Positions 1 through 20,753 are shown, numbered from the stretch's first letter. The stretch is 64,000 bases of DNA from Holophagaceae bacterium (GCA_016710635.1 JADJVL010000001.1:186001-250000); one strand, 5' to 3'. Notes: generated by a model from the sequence alone, not told the origin. Program-made: numbers and translations.

Positions 1-559
1 GGTCCACCACACCCTTGAAGTGCTCCTCGGCGCCGATGGGGATCTGGATCGGGCAGGGCTTCGCCTTCAGGCGGGTCTTCATCATCTCGATCACGCGGTA
101 GAAGTCCGCGCCGGTGCGGTCCATCTTGTTCACGAAGGCCATGCGGGGCACGCCGTACTTGTCGGCCTGGCGCCACACGGTCTCGGACTGGGGCTGCACG
201 CCGCCCACCGCGCAGAACACGGCGCATGCGCCGTCCAGCACGCGCAGGGAGCGCTCGACCTCGGCGGTGAAGTCCACGTGGCCGGGGGTGTCGATGATGT
301 TGATGCGGTGCTCGATGTCCTTCTGCTGGCCCGTCTGAGGGGTCCAGACGGCCGTGATCGCCGCGGAGGTGATGGTGATGCCGCGTTCCTGCTCCTGCAC
401 CATCCAGTCGGTGGTCGCGGCGCCTTCGTGCACCTCGCCGATCTTGTGGATCTTGCCGGTGTAGTAGAGGATGCGCTCCGTGGTCGTCGTCTTGCCCGCG
501 TCGATGTGGGCCATGATGCCGATGTTGCGGTAGCGATCGAGGGGAGTCGTGCGGGCCAC
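1..559 (-). CDS. fusA: Elongation factor G, N-terminal part (cut by window edge)
   Basis: Translocase GTPase that moves tRNA-mRNA through the ribosome; only the first 186 residues (the start of the G domain) are in the window and the gene continues beyond base 1. Visible motifs are the P-loop AHIDAGKTT at residues 17-25, the switch I end ERGITIT at 58-64, DTPGH at 90-94 and NKMD at 144-147, all in EF-G order. The start is a GTG at 557-559, preceded by a strong AGGAGG five bases upstream; no ATG is available in frame. It follows rpsG by about 120 bases as the third gene of a str operon (rpsL-rpsG-fusA), with a perfect hairpin between rpsG and fusA that could reduce read-through. Confidence 0.97.
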   Translation of the reverse strand, partial: MARTTPLDRYRNIGIMAHIDAGKTTTTERILYYTGKIHKIGEVHEGAATTDWMVQEQERGITITSAAITAVWTPQTGQQKDIEHRINIIDTPGHVDFTAEVERSLRVLDGACAVFCAVGGVQPQSETVWRQADKYGVPRMAFVNKMDRTGADFYRVIEMMKTRLKAKPCPIQIPIGAEEHFKGVVD

Positions 560-633
560 GGCGGCCTCCTGATGGTTCAGTGCAGGGTTCGGTTCGGAAA
601 GATCGGCAATCGTGACGCGGGCCCGGATACCGC

Positions 634-663
634 AAAGAGGGGCCGCGCCTGCGGCCCCTCTTT
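634..663 (-). terminator. Perfect hairpin between rpsG and fusA (terminator or attenuator)
   Basis: A 13-bp perfect inverted repeat (634-646 with 651-663) around a 4-base loop, ending in CTCTTT on the minus strand. The run of T lies inside the stem and is short, so it may be an attenuator or a processing site rather than a full stop, because fusA downstream has no other obvious promoter. Confidence 0.5.
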
Positions 664-677
664 GATCCGGTGGGGGA

Positions 678-1148
678 TTACCAGCGGAAGTGGGCGAACG
701 CCTTGTTGGCTTCGGCCATCTTGTGGACGTCGTCCTTCTTCTTGATGGCGGCGCCGCGGAAGTTCATGGCGTCGAGGATCTCGCCGGCCAGCTTGTCGCG
801 CATGGTGCGCTCGCCGCGGGAGGCGGAGTAGGTCTTCAGCCAGCGCATGGCCAGCGAGACGCGGCGGTTCTGGGGAACCTCCACGGGCACCTGGTAGGTG
901 GCGCCGCCGACGCGGCGGGACTTGACCTCGACGGAGGGCTTGATGTTCGTCAGGGCCTTGGTGAAGGCTTCGAGGGCTTCTTCGCCGCTCTTCTTGGCGA
1001 CGATCTCGAGGGCGCCGTAGACGATGCGCTCGGCGGTGGCCTTCTTGCCGCGCTCCATGAGGATGTTCACGAACTTGGAGACGAGCAGGCTGTTGTAGAC
1101 GGGATCCGGGAGGATCTCACGCTTGGGAGGAGTGGAACGGCGGGACAT
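678..1148 (-). CDS. rpsG: 30S ribosomal protein S7
   Basis: Primary 16S rRNA-binding protein of the small-subunit head, contacting the 3' major domain and the E/P-site tRNA region. The 156-residue length is the bacterial norm. The N-terminus [12 protein letters not shown] and the signature around residues 20-45 ([18 protein letters not shown]) match the family. The ATG at 1146-1148 has AAGGAG upstream. It lies 14 bases after rpsL and before fusA, the canonical str operon order; in other bacteria S7 is often the translational repressor of this operon, but no operator was identified here. Confidence 0.98.
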   Translation of the reverse strand: MSRRSTPPKREILPDPVYNSLLVSKFVNILMERGKKATAERIVYGALEIVAKKSGEEALEAFTKALTNIKPSVEVKSRRVGGATYQVPVEVPQNRRVSLAMRWLKTYSASRGERTMRDKLAGEILDAMNFRGAAIKKKDDVHKMAEANKAFAHFRW

Positions 1149-1162
1149 GGTTCACCTTCTCC

Positions 1163-1552
1163 TTACTTCTTCGCCGCGCCGGCCTTAGGCCGCTTCGCGC
1201 CGTACTTGGAACGGGACTGGTTGCGGCCCGCGACGCCGGTGGCGTCCAGGGTTCCGCGGACCACGTGGTAGCGCACGCCGGGCAGATCCTTCACGCGGCC
1301 GCCGCGGATGAGCACGATGCTGTGCTCCTGCAGGTTGTGGCCCACGCCGGGGATGTAGGTCGTGCACTCGATGCCGTTGGTGAGCCGCACGCGGGCCACC
1401 TTGCGAAGGGCCGAGTTCGGCTTCTTCGGGGTGGTGGTGAAGACGCGCGTGCACACGCCGCGCTTCTGGGGGCACGAGTCGAGCGCGGGGCTCTTGGTCT
1501 TGTTGATGAAGGTCTTCCGCCCGTGGCGGATGAGCTGATTGATGGTTGGCAC
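1163..1552 (-). CDS. rpsL: 30S ribosomal protein S12
   Basis: Decoding-centre protein of the small subunit; 129 residues, close to the usual 124. The conserved [13 protein letters not shown] and [13 protein letters not shown] loops are intact, with lysines K43 and K88, the positions whose substitution confers streptomycin resistance elsewhere, so the sequence is of the sensitive type. The start is GTG at 1550-1552 with a strong TAGGAGGA just upstream. First gene of the rpsL-rpsG-fusA group; its promoter must lie in 1553-1717, downstream of the FmdB-like gene. Unlike many genomes, rpsL is separated from rpoC by other genes. Confidence 0.98.
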   Translation of the reverse strand: MPTINQLIRHGRKTFINKTKSPALDSCPQKRGVCTRVFTTTPKKPNSALRKVARVRLTNGIECTTYIPGVGHNLQEHSIVLIRGGRVKDLPGVRYHVVRGTLDATGVAGRNQSRSKYGAKRPKAGAAKK

Positions 1553-1717
1553 ACCATCCTCCTAGAGAGGCCGCCCGGAATTGGACCCCGGAACGGGGTT
1601 ATCGGCCTGGACCCGAGAGGTCGTCGGGAGCATGTCCCTCGACGTCGAGTGGATGAACAGACCAGCCCTGGACAGGGCCGGAATCTTCAAGGCTACCAGG
1701 GAGCCGCCTTGAGTCAA

Positions 1718-2050
1718 TCAGGTATTCCCCGGACCAGGCGCTCCCGGGCCGGGCTCCTTCGCGGCAACTGGCGGGGCTGCGGGAGCGGGGCTGGCGGACG
1801 CCTCGGTCTTCGCCGCATCCGCGGCGGGCCCCTGTGCGGCCTCGCCTGCGGACGCCTTGGCGGGTCCCTCTCCATACCCGCCGGCGTACCAGCCCTGCCC
1901 GGCGAGCACGAAGGCGGTTCTGGAGATCAGCCGCTTCATGCCGCCGGGCGCTGCGCATGTGGGGCAGTCGTGCGCCTCGGGGGCGCCCACCGGCTGGATG
2001 CGTTCCTCCTGGGAACCGCAATCCGCGCAGGAATACTCGTAAATCGGCAT
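1718..2050 (-). CDS. FmdB-family zinc-ribbon protein
   Basis: Small 110-residue protein beginning MPIYEYSCADCGS, with two CxxC pairs (CADC near residues 8-11, CPTC near 29-32), the pattern of the FmdB/putative regulatory zinc-ribbon family. After about residue 45 it becomes a low-complexity Ala/Pro/Gly/Glu tail typical of the family and probably disordered. The precise role is unknown; family members are often found near metabolic or translation genes. It lies divergently from the heptose adenylyltransferase gene (49 bases between starts) and upstream of rpsL in the same orientation, so it could share transcripts with the str group. Confidence 0.85.
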   Translation of the reverse strand: MPIYEYSCADCGSQEERIQPVGAPEAHDCPTCAAPGGMKRLISRTAFVLAGQGWYAGGYGEGPAKASAGEAAQGPAADAAKTEASASPAPAAPPVAAKEPGPGAPGPGNT

Positions 2051-2098
2051 GGGTTCCTCAAAACTCCCGCGGGGCCCGCGGGTTTAACATCTTAAGCC

Positions 2099-2605
2099 AT
2101 GGACCCATCCACGACCCTCGCCAACTTCCATTCCAGCGCCCAGGAACTGCTCCAGGCCTTGCCCCGCCGCCCCAGCCCCCTGTGCTTCACCAATGGCTGC
2201 TTCGATCTGATCCACCCCGGCCATGTGCAATACCTCGAAGATGCCCGGGCCCTCGGAGCCTTCCTGGTGGTCGGCCTGAACAGCGATGCGTCCGTGGCCC
2301 GCCTGAAGGGACCCAGCCGCCCGGTCCAGGACCAGTGGGCCCGGGCAAGGATCCTCCTGGGCCTGCGCAGCGTAGACGCGGTCGTGCTCTTCGAGGAGGA
2401 CACGCCGCTTCAACTCATCTCCGCCCTCCGCCCCGAGGTGCTGGTCAAGGGCGGCGACTATCTTCCCGAGAACGTGGTCGGGAGGGATGTCGTGGAATTG
2501 GCAGGAGGCCGGCTGGTCTTGATCCCATTCCTGGCCGGACACAGCACCTCCAGGATCGTGGACCGCATCCGTTCGGGCATCGGAGTCCTTGGCCAGGATC
2601 GCTGA
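2099..2605 (+). CDS. rfaE2: D-glycero-beta-D-manno-heptose 1-phosphate adenylyltransferase (RfaE2/HldE C-domain type)
   Basis: Nucleotidyltransferase that converts heptose 1-phosphate to ADP-heptose, the donor for the LPS inner core. The 168-residue protein contains the cytidylyltransferase-like signature [14 protein letters not shown] (HxGH near residues 39-42), [16 protein letters not shown], and STSRIV near the C-terminus, as in the standalone RfaE domain II. The kinase half (domain I) is not fused here. No Shine-Dalgarno is evident; a TAACAT hexamer lies 8 bases before the ATG, so the mRNA may be nearly leaderless. The protein implies a heptose-containing LPS core. Confidence 0.9.
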   Translation: MDPSTTLANFHSSAQELLQALPRRPSPLCFTNGCFDLIHPGHVQYLEDARALGAFLVVGLNSDASVARLKGPSRPVQDQWARARILLGLRSVDAVVLFEEDTPLQLISALRPEVLVKGGDYLPENVVGRDVVELAGGRLVLIPFLAGHSTSRIVDRIRSGIGVLGQDR

Positions 2606-2846
2606 CCATTGGAAAATCTTCGTCATAGTGGTTTAACCTGTTTCTTAAAATTAATCCAAAAACCGTATTAATATAAAATCAAAGGTACTTCATTATCATA
2701 AACATATTGGCCTAAGTATTGCTAAATCCCATGCTCACCCCGGTATTTGTTTGGCAACTCGGGAACTTTTCGAGAAGATCGACCTTAATCACTTTTCCAC
2801 CTCTCGGGGGAGCACCCCGGAAATCGGCTTGCCAGGAGGCACACCC
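2606..2846 (+). promoter_or_regulatory. AT-rich intergenic region upstream of the giant lipoprotein gene
   Basis: About 240 non-coding bases, of which roughly 2626-2745 is strikingly AT-rich against the GC-rich surroundings. It contains several TATAAA/TATTAA-like hexamers (for example near 2670-2680) that could be a -10 element, but no convincing -35 partner at 17 bases. CCAGGAGGC at 2832-2840 is the ribosome binding site of the following gene. No open frame with coding character is seen here. Confidence 0.5.
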
Positions 2847-5800
2847 ATGAACCGTCAGACCCTTCGCACCACAGCCGGTATCGGCTCCATCTCGGCGCTC
2901 GCGCTGGTGATGGTCGCTTGCGGCGGCAGCAGTTCGTCCGCGCCGCAGCAGCCCGCCAACCAGGCCCCCAGCAAGCCGCTGATCAGCACGGGCCCGACCA
3001 CGGCGATCACCAAGCACGAGTACATCTACAACCTGACCTCGACGGATCCCGAGGGTGATGCGATCACCTTCTCGCTGAGCCCGGCGAACACGGAAGCGAC
3101 GATCACGGGGAACACGCTGAAGTACCGTCCGAATGTTCCGACGGCGCAGACGGTGACCCTGTCGGTGCTCGCGACGGACAGCAAGGGCGCGGCGTCGACG
3201 CCGGGCACGGTGGCGGTGAACGTGCTCCTGAACCGGGCTCCCGTGTTCAGCAGCCCGACCTCCTTCAGCCTGACGGGCAGCGGCGCGGCGATTCCGCCGG
3301 CCTTCAACTACGCGGCTTCCGCGGTGGATCCTGACGGCGACACGGTGACCTACTCCCAGCAGGGCACGGCGACGGCGGTGGACAACGCCGGCGGCGCGGT
3401 GGCGGGCATCACGGCGACGGTGAACGCGACGACGGGCATCACGACCTTCACAGGCGCGGTGCCTGCGGGCAGGACTTCGGTGACGATCACCTTCACGGTG
3501 CGCGCGACGGACACGGTGGCCTCGGGCTTCACCGGCGACTTCTCGGACCGCGTGGTGACGGCGACGTACTTCTCGGGCAACCTCGCGCCGGTGATCGCGG
3601 CTTCGTCGATCCCCGCGGTGCCGCAGAACCACGGGATCCCGGCTCCGGGCTTCCAGTTCATCGCGACGGACGCGAACCCCGGCGACACGCAGGTCTGGTC
3701 GGCGCCTTCGGGCCTGCCGACGGGCTTCGCGCTGACGGCGGCGGGCAAGCTGACGTGGACGACGAACTTCGCGTCGGGCGCGGACTTCGGCGCGCGGCAG
3801 GTGACGGTGCGCGTGACGGACAGCGGCGGTCTTTCGGACACGCGGACGTTCACGATCAACGTGATCCAGGACCCAAGCCGAACTTCGTGACGCAGACGTA
3901 CACGGAAACCGTGGGCGGCGCAGTTCTTCGATCCGGAGCCGGGTGCGCCAGCGAAGTGACGAGCCGTCTGCGCTTCACGCTCCTCGACAACGACGCGACG
4001 GACAGCGAGTTCTTCTCCGACGTGACGCAGCAGCAGAAGGGCTGGCGCGCGAACGTGCTGGCGAGCGACTCCGAGAACGACGCGATCCGCTACTCGCTGG
4101 AAGCGAACTCGGTGTTCCGCCACGGCACGGCGCACACCAACACGTCGGACGTGAACTTCCCCGGCGTGGACCCCAACACCGGCGAGATCCTCTGGACCGC
4201 GAACCGCCAGCGCTACAACGACGGCGCGAACGCCGCGGGCGACCAGTCGATCACCAACAACTTCCTGTTCCACGACTACAGCGAGTACGAATTCGGCGAT
4301 TCGGTGCGCAACCGGCTGGACGCGTCCAACTGGTCGTTCACGATCCGCGCGCAGCAGCTGATCGGCGGCCAGGAGACCCCGGGCCAGTTCAACACGAACA
4401 CCCTGGTGATCAAGGTGCAGCCCAATGACCGTCCCTGGGTCGGCGCGCTGGACGTGATCCAGGGCGCGTCCCTCTCCTACGGCGTGTACGTGGGCGGCGG
4501 CAGCGCGGTCGCCGGCATCGGCCGTCCCGCCATCCAGGAACCGGTGGCTTCGGACACCTCCACCCCCGGCACCGCCTCGGCCTGGATCTGGGCCATGCAG
4601 GATCCCGGCAGCCTGCCCCTCACCAGCACCCAGAACGACTACTCCATCTACGACCCCAACAAGTCCTCGATCGACGGCCACCAGGACGCGATCCAGGTGA
4701 ACTTCGGCACGCGCACGCTGATTTCGGACGTGGCGGGCATCGACTACCTCGTGTCGGGCAACCTGGACACGAACCCGACCTACCCGGCGGCGGATCCGAC
4801 GACGAACTTCCCGGCCTTCGACGCCGCCAACAGCACGCCGAACGGCTTCTACAACCCCTGGATCGGGACCGGTCTCGGCAACTTCGTGGTGACCTGGGCG
4901 CCGGTGCGCATCCAGTACACCCTGAGCCGCTACATCGGCCTGGGCTCCTACGGCTTCGGCATCGCCGCCGAGGACCAGTACGGCCGCGCGAACTCCGCCC
5001 AGCGCAACATCTTCCCCGTCTTCGGCACGGTCAAGTTCTTCAACAGCCGCTTCCGCTTCCGCGGCGACTCCACCGGCGGGGATCTGTCCGATTCCATCCG
5101 TGGCGAGTACACCACCTCCGGCAACACCGAGACGTCGTACAGCGGTGCATACGGCATCGAGCGCTACGTCTTCAGCTACATCCCCTACGGCGTGAGCAAC
5201 GACATCTTCCGGCGTGAATACGTGGACATCAACACCACGGTCACCTACGGCTCCGACCTCTTCGGCAACGCGAATGCCGGCGGCCCCGGCGCCATCAAGG
5301 TTGGTGACGGCAAGGAAGGCTCCCGGAAGCTCGGGATCAGCAACATCCCCGTGGCTGGCAACGGCGGTCCCTCCGCCGGTACCCAGATCACCTACAACTT
5401 CGGGAACAACATCAATCAGGCGTCGGCCCGCCTCCTGGCGGCCGGCCCCAAGGGCCTGGGCGCCTCCCGCGCCATGGGCGCCGCGCTTCCCACCACGGGC
5501 GGCGCCTACGTCATGCCGGTGCCCACCGAGCTCAAGCAGAAGATCGCGGCCTTCAATGCCAAGATCGTCTCCTTCGGCGGCGTCGCCCTTCCGCCGGCCT
5601 CCCTGCCCAGCGCGGCTGGCAGTTCGACGGAGAAGTCGGGCAAGGCGCTTCCGCTCTACACCCTGCCCCTCGGCCTCTACACCGCCGGCAGCTGGCACAC
5701 GCCCGATGGCCTGGATGACGGCTCCTCTGCCCTCTACTCGCCGAACCCCCTCAACGAAGAGCTGAACCCCGCGCCTCGCGCGGCGGGCGTGGTGGGCACC

Positions 5801-8272
5801 CCCACCGGCTACACCGGTTCTGGCTTCGTCCAGTTCCGCGGCGGCACCCCCGAAGCCAATCTGGCCCGGCCGAACGTGCAGCAGGTGCCCGTGAATCCTA
5901 GCGGCCCCTACTCCAACAACGAAGCCGACGCGAAGGTCATCCCCAGCAATTCGCCCTACCTCTTCGCGCACACCACGGGCCTCTCCCCCACCGTGGCCAA
6001 TGACGGGTTCAGCGCTTCACGCTACCCCGGCTTCCCCGCCCAGCATTTCCTGGAGGACATCGCCTTCCGGCAGTTCGTGCACCAGTTCCCGAAGAGCCGC
6101 TGGTACGCCGGCAAGGTGCAGAGCGAGATCGACTACCACCAGCAGGTTCCCGGCCGGGCGATCTACTACTCCGGCAGCGAGTCCGCCAGTGGCTTCCAGA
6201 ACTTCGACGGCTTCGCCGTGGGCATGGGTGCCACCACGGACTCCCGCCTCCGGTACAGCTACACCTGGCCGACCATCGTCACCTCGTCCGCCGCGGGCTA
6301 TCCCTCCGTTTCCACTGCGAACCTGTTCAACGAGCAGGACGTGATGCAGGTGGCCACGCCCAACATGAGTGGCAATGCCCGCTTCTTCTTCACGGGCAAC
6401 TACCCCGCCGCCGGCGGCGGTCCCCTGCCCTTGGCCGAGAATGATCCCCTCAACTACTTCGGCAAGATGGGCTACCCCGTCAGCACCGGCGTGACGTTCA
6501 CCGGCAGTGGCGTCACCGTCACCACCCCCGCGAGTCCCGTCCACCAGCCCATCCACGTGGTGACCGATTCCCTCTGGGTGCCCAACAACGCGGACCTGCA
6601 CCTGAACTTCCCCAACGCCTACTCCACCCCCGCGGGTGGCGGCAACAACACGGAAGTGCCTTTCAGCGGCATCCGCGGTTACGCCCAGCTCTCCTTCCGC
6701 TACGCCTTCTTCAACCAGTTCGGCACCGAGCAGTCCCTGGACAACGATTCCGGCGACTACAACTCCCTCCTGGTCGGCAACGCGGTCGGCTCCGGCTGGC
6801 CCTTCACGCCGACTGCGATGTCCAATGACGCGAACGCGAACCCGGGCAACATCAGCACCGCCTCCGGGGACCGCGTCTTCTTCGTCTGGATGAAGAAGGA
6901 TGCCGTCTTCGCCACCGCCCCCAACGCTTACGCCACCTGGGGCGGTTCCGTCCTCACCGCCGGCAGTGTCGTGGATGCCCGCGGTGGCCGCACCACCGCC
7001 CCCGCCTTCAACATGCGGAACGCGGGCCTGACCATCACCAACGCCCAGATCTCCTTCGCCAAGCTCAACGAACAGCTCGGGGCGCCGAACCAGCCCCTGA
7101 ACAGCAGCACCTCCATCCTCAACTGGCGCCGCAGCGAGTTCGAACTGCTTCGGAACATCGTCGGGGCTCCGGCCCAGTTCGGCCTGGCCGCCCGGGTAAA
7201 GCTGCTGGATCCGGCCACGGATGTGACCGCCCCCCCGACCACGGTGTCCACCTTCGACGACACCACCGTGAACACCATCGACGGCTACATGCAGAACAGC
7301 CTCGTGGTCTACGGCATCAAGGACCGCGGCACCAAGACCGTCCAGAACGGCGCGACCTACTCCAGCCAGCTGGGTGAGACGGGCATCGAGCCCGGCGCCC
7401 CCGTCCTGGCCCAGTGGTGGAACACGGGCAATGGTGACGTCGCCGTCAGCGCCTTCCCGAACGTGATGAAGGCCTACGCCACCGAATGGCTGCCCTCCGA
7501 GTACGTGGAAGTCGTCCACGTGAACCACAACTTCGTCGCCAAGGTCGAGACCCCCTTCAGCACCCCGACCACGCCCGTCCTGAAGCGCCTCATGCAGATC
7601 GGCCTCATCGCCCCCAAGGGCCACGATCTGCTGACTGGCTCCACGGGCGGCAGCCTGAAGCCCGTGGTCACGCCGGTCCGCCAGCTCTACATCAATGACC
7701 TGGTCACCAACTACGCCGACGGCAATCCCGCCGGCAACATCGGCACCATGCTGGACATCTTCAACGGCAATGCCGTGAACGGCATCTCGGGCGCTCCCGC
7801 CCTGACCGCGCCCTCCTACAAGGTGGCGGATGGCAACTTCACCGGTTCCGGCGACTTCACCATCAACGGCTACTCCAGCGTCCAGCTCTCCTGGCAGCCC
7901 GCCGTCAATGACCTGCGCCAGCCGAGCGGGTACATCGTCACCATCTACAACGCTGCAACGCCCATCTTTGGCGTGCCGCTCCGTGAAGTCCGCGTGGGCC
8001 ACACCGGCGGCATCGGCGCCCGCCAGGTCCTGAACCTCCCGCCCTTCTCGGTGATGGAGCAGTTCCTGCAGCCCGGCCTCATGGAAGGCTCCCTCCCCGG
8101 CCTCCGCGCTCCTTATGTCATCAAGGTGCGGAACGTCTGGATGGAAGGTTCGGAAGGCGCTGGCGCTCCCGGCGGAGCCCACAGCTTCGACATGGGCAAG
8201 GCGCCCTTCGCCACCCGTTTCCCCATGGCCTACGCCGATGTCCTGTCCGGCGTGTTCATCGTCCGTTTCTAG
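2847..8272 (+). CDS. Very large secreted Ig-like repeat lipoprotein (frame-disrupted near 3874-3957)
   Basis: Predicted product of about 1,808 residues, unknown function. It starts at ATG 2847 (strong AGGAGG 8 bases upstream) with a signal sequence ending in VMVAC, a probable lipobox whose Cys would be lipidated, then Gly/Ser-rich linker. Roughly residues 40-340 form three beta-sandwich repeats of cadherin/He_PIG type, with recurring DPEGDAITF, DPDGDTVTY and VTDSGG motifs. About 1,450 residues of unassigned sequence follow, rich in Asn, Thr, Gly, Tyr, ending in a fibronectin-like stretch and GVFIVRF. The frame breaks near 3874: one missing base after GAC CC restores continuity, and 3918-3956 reads better in the first frame. 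No cysteine occurs downstream apart from one in that doubtful segment. Either a consensus error or a recent pseudogene. Probably surface anchored; adhesin, enzyme or structural role cannot be told. Confidence 0.75.
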
Positions 8273-8293
8273 TCCCAAGATCCCTCGGATCGG

Positions 8294-8317
8294 AAAGGGC
8301 CCCGCAAGGGGCCCTTT
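8294..8317 (+). terminator. Intrinsic terminator of the giant lipoprotein gene
   Basis: Ten-bp perfect stem (8294-8303 with 8308-8317) with a GCAA tetraloop, stem ending in CCCTTT followed by CTCTTG, 21 bases after the stop codon. Confidence 0.8.
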
Positions 8318-8341
8318 CTCTTGTCCGCGGCCAGCAGCTTT

Positions 8342-8393
8342 CCCCCACCCAAAGGAAAGGCCCCCGATCGGGGGCCTTTCCTTTGGGTGGGGG
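8342..8393. terminator. Long perfect inverted repeat between convergent genes
   Basis: A 24-bp perfect inverted repeat (8342-8365 with 8370-8393) around GATC, ending nine bases before the pnp stop codon. Placed between the plus-strand lipoprotein gene and the minus-strand pnp gene, it is best read as a bidirectional terminator; on the minus strand it would serve pnp. Confidence 0.7.
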
Positions 8394-8401
8394 CTGGAAG
8401 C

Positions 8402-10510
<2,109 letters not shown>

Positions 10511-10694
10511 GGAGACTCCTGGCCGCCCGATGCGGACCAAAGGGCCTGCCTCCGACGATCCCTCCATGAAACCCTCCGGCCACAAGGATTGGGGGAGGTG
10601 GGCTTCTTGCAGAGGTCGTTGCCTCGGAGGGAGGCGGTTGATTTTTCTGGCAACTTCCAGAATAGCAGCGGAAAAGGGGTTCCTCTAACGCGAA

Positions 10695-10719
10695 GAAGCC
10701 CCGGCGGGGCCGGGGCTTC
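10695..10719 (-). terminator. Terminator hairpin after rpoC
   Basis: Eleven-bp perfect stem (10695-10705 with 10709-10719), loop of three, ending CTTC followed by TTCGCGTT on the minus strand, 25 bases beyond the rpoC stop codon. The likely end of the secE-to-rpoC transcript. Confidence 0.7.
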
Positions 10720-10743
10720 TCGTCCTGCTGCCGCGCGGGAGCG

Positions 10744-14961
<4,218 letters not shown>

Positions 14962-15019
14962 GAGGGCCTCTTCAGTCCGGCTGGGTCAATCGGGGGTTTC
15001 GGGCGGCGGTCGGTCAGGA

Positions 15020-19477
<4,458 letters not shown>

Positions 19478-19833
19478 GGTTCACTCCGGGAGATCAGTGT
19501 CCGGTCGGGGAGGCTGGTAGGGCTCAGGCTCCGAACGACGGGCCACCTGGAGGACGGGGCAAAGAACTTAATGGGTATGGGAGAAGTGCAAAAGCGGACA
19601 CGGGACGGAACCCAGCACCGCGACAGGCCGAAGGCCGGATCCCGTCTTAGGGGAGCCGGCGGAACCGCCTTTCGATGGCGCAGGAGGGATCGTTCAATCG
19701 CTGCCCTTGGGGTCGTGCAACGCCCTGGGAGGAAGACCAGGGCAAAGGAAGAATCATACCGCTATCTAGGGAGACACGCAAAGGGTAAGACGCCATGGGC
19801 GCCTTACCCTCGCGAGTATCCCAGTTCCAAGGC
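19478..19833 (-). promoter_or_regulatory. rplL-rpoB intergenic region
   Basis: A 356-base gap between rplL and rpoB with no coding character. Its rplL-proximal end holds a hairpin (19782-19810). The rest shows no recognisable gene; a gap of this kind in other bacteria holds the attenuator and RNA processing site that set ribosomal protein versus RNA polymerase levels. A CCGGAGTGA ribosome binding site lies just before the rpoB start. Confidence 0.5.
19782..19810 (-). terminator. Attenuator-like hairpin downstream of rplL
   Basis: A 13-bp stem with one mismatch (19782-19794 with 19798-19810), loop ATG, followed on the minus strand by TTTGCG. It lies 23 bases after the rplL stop codon, where a partial terminator is expected because rpoBC must still be transcribed. 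Confidence 0.6.
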
Positions 19834-20211
19834 TTACTTGATGGTGACCTTGGCGCCAGCGGCTTCGAGCTTTTCCTTGATCTTGCCGGCTTCTTCCTTG
19901 GACACGCCCTCCTTGACCATCTTGGGAGCGCCGTCCACCAGGTCCTTGGCCTCTTTCAGGCCCAGGCCGGAGACGATCTCGCGGACCGCCTTGATGACGT
20001 TCAGCTTGTTGGCGCCGCCTTCGGTGAGTTCGACGTTGAACTCGGTCTGCTCTTCGACGGCGGCGGCGGGGGCGCCAGCGCCACCGGCGGGAGCGGCCAT
20101 GGCCGCGGCAGAGACGCCGAAGCGCTCTTCCAGGGCCTTGACCAGGTTCGCCAGGTCGAGCACGGTCATGGTTTCGATTTCAGCAATGAGCTGGTCGGCA
20201 GTGAGAGCCAT
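19834..20211 (-). CDS. rplL: 50S ribosomal protein L7/L12
   Basis: Acidic stalk protein that recruits translational GTPases; 125 residues. It has the N-terminal dimerisation helix region (residues 1-35), an Ala/Gly/Pro-rich hinge (about 36-52), and the C-terminal domain with [33 protein letters not shown] and [18 protein letters not shown] start at 20209-20211 with TAGGAGGCC upstream. Follows rplJ by 45 bases in the usual order. Confidence 0.98.
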   Translation of the reverse strand: MALTADQLIAEIETMTVLDLANLVKALEERFGVSAAAMAAPAGGAGAPAAAVEEQTEFNVELTEGGANKLNVIKAVREIVSGLGLKEAKDLVDGAPKMVKEGVSKEEAGKIKEKLEAAGAKVTIK

Positions 20212-20256
20212 GATGGCCTCCTAGAATTGAAAAGGTGTGGGTTCGGGGTTGGATGA

Positions 20257-20745
20257 CTACTCGCCGGCCTTCTGCTTGCGGATGCCCTCGAGGGCGACCG
20301 CCAAGCCGGAGATCGGGTACTTCATGAGGTAGAGCAGCTTGGCGAGAATGACATCGCGGCTGGGGAGTTCCGCCAGCTGCTGGATGTCGGCCATGCCGAT
20401 CTGCTTGCCGTCCATGACGCCACCCTTGAAGGAGGCGGCGGGATTGTCCTTGAGGAAGGTATGAAGCGCCTTGGCCAGGGCCAGGACGTCCTCGTGGGTG
20501 GTGGCAATGGCGCTGGCGCCCTGGAAGGAGCCGCCAAGGGCCTCGAAAGGCGTTTCCTTGACCGCGAGCCGGAGCAGCGTGTTCTTGGACACGCGGTACT
20601 GGCCCTTGCTGTCACGGACGCTCTTGCGGAACGCCGTGTCCTTCTCCACCGACAGGCCCTTGAACTCGATGACCACCGCGGTGGTGGCGGAGGCGAAGGC
20701 CTCCTTGAGCTCTGCGACTTCTGCGAATTTCGCGTTCTTTTCCAT
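20257..20745 (-). CDS. rplJ: 50S ribosomal protein L10
   Basis: Stalk base protein that anchors L7/L12 dimers on 23S rRNA; 162 residues, a normal length. The N-terminal RNA-binding domain has the typical [20 protein letters not shown] and [10 protein letters not shown] segments, and the C-terminal helix (residues about 135-162) is the L12-binding spine. It lies only 8 bases after rplA, too short for an independent leader, so any autoregulation would have to act from the upstream rplK-rplA part of the message. Confidence 0.97.
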   Translation of the reverse strand: MEKNAKFAEVAELKEAFASATTAVVIEFKGLSVEKDTAFRKSVRDSKGQYRVSKNTLLRLAVKETPFEALGGSFQGASAIATTHEDVLALAKALHTFLKDNPAASFKGGVMDGKQIGMADIQQLAELPSRDVILAKLLYLMKYPISGLAVALEGIRKQKAGE

Positions 20746-20753
20746 GGCCTACC

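Noticed and set aside
3350..5971. An 873-residue minus-strand open frame opposite the giant lipoprotein gene
   Set aside because: Low-complexity Val/Gly/Ala/Arg translation opposite a gene with signal peptide, repeats and a terminator.
6017..8278. A 753-residue minus-strand open frame opposite the giant lipoprotein gene
   Set aside because: Antisense shadow; Gly/Val/Asp/His-rich with no recognisable domain and no ribosome binding site.
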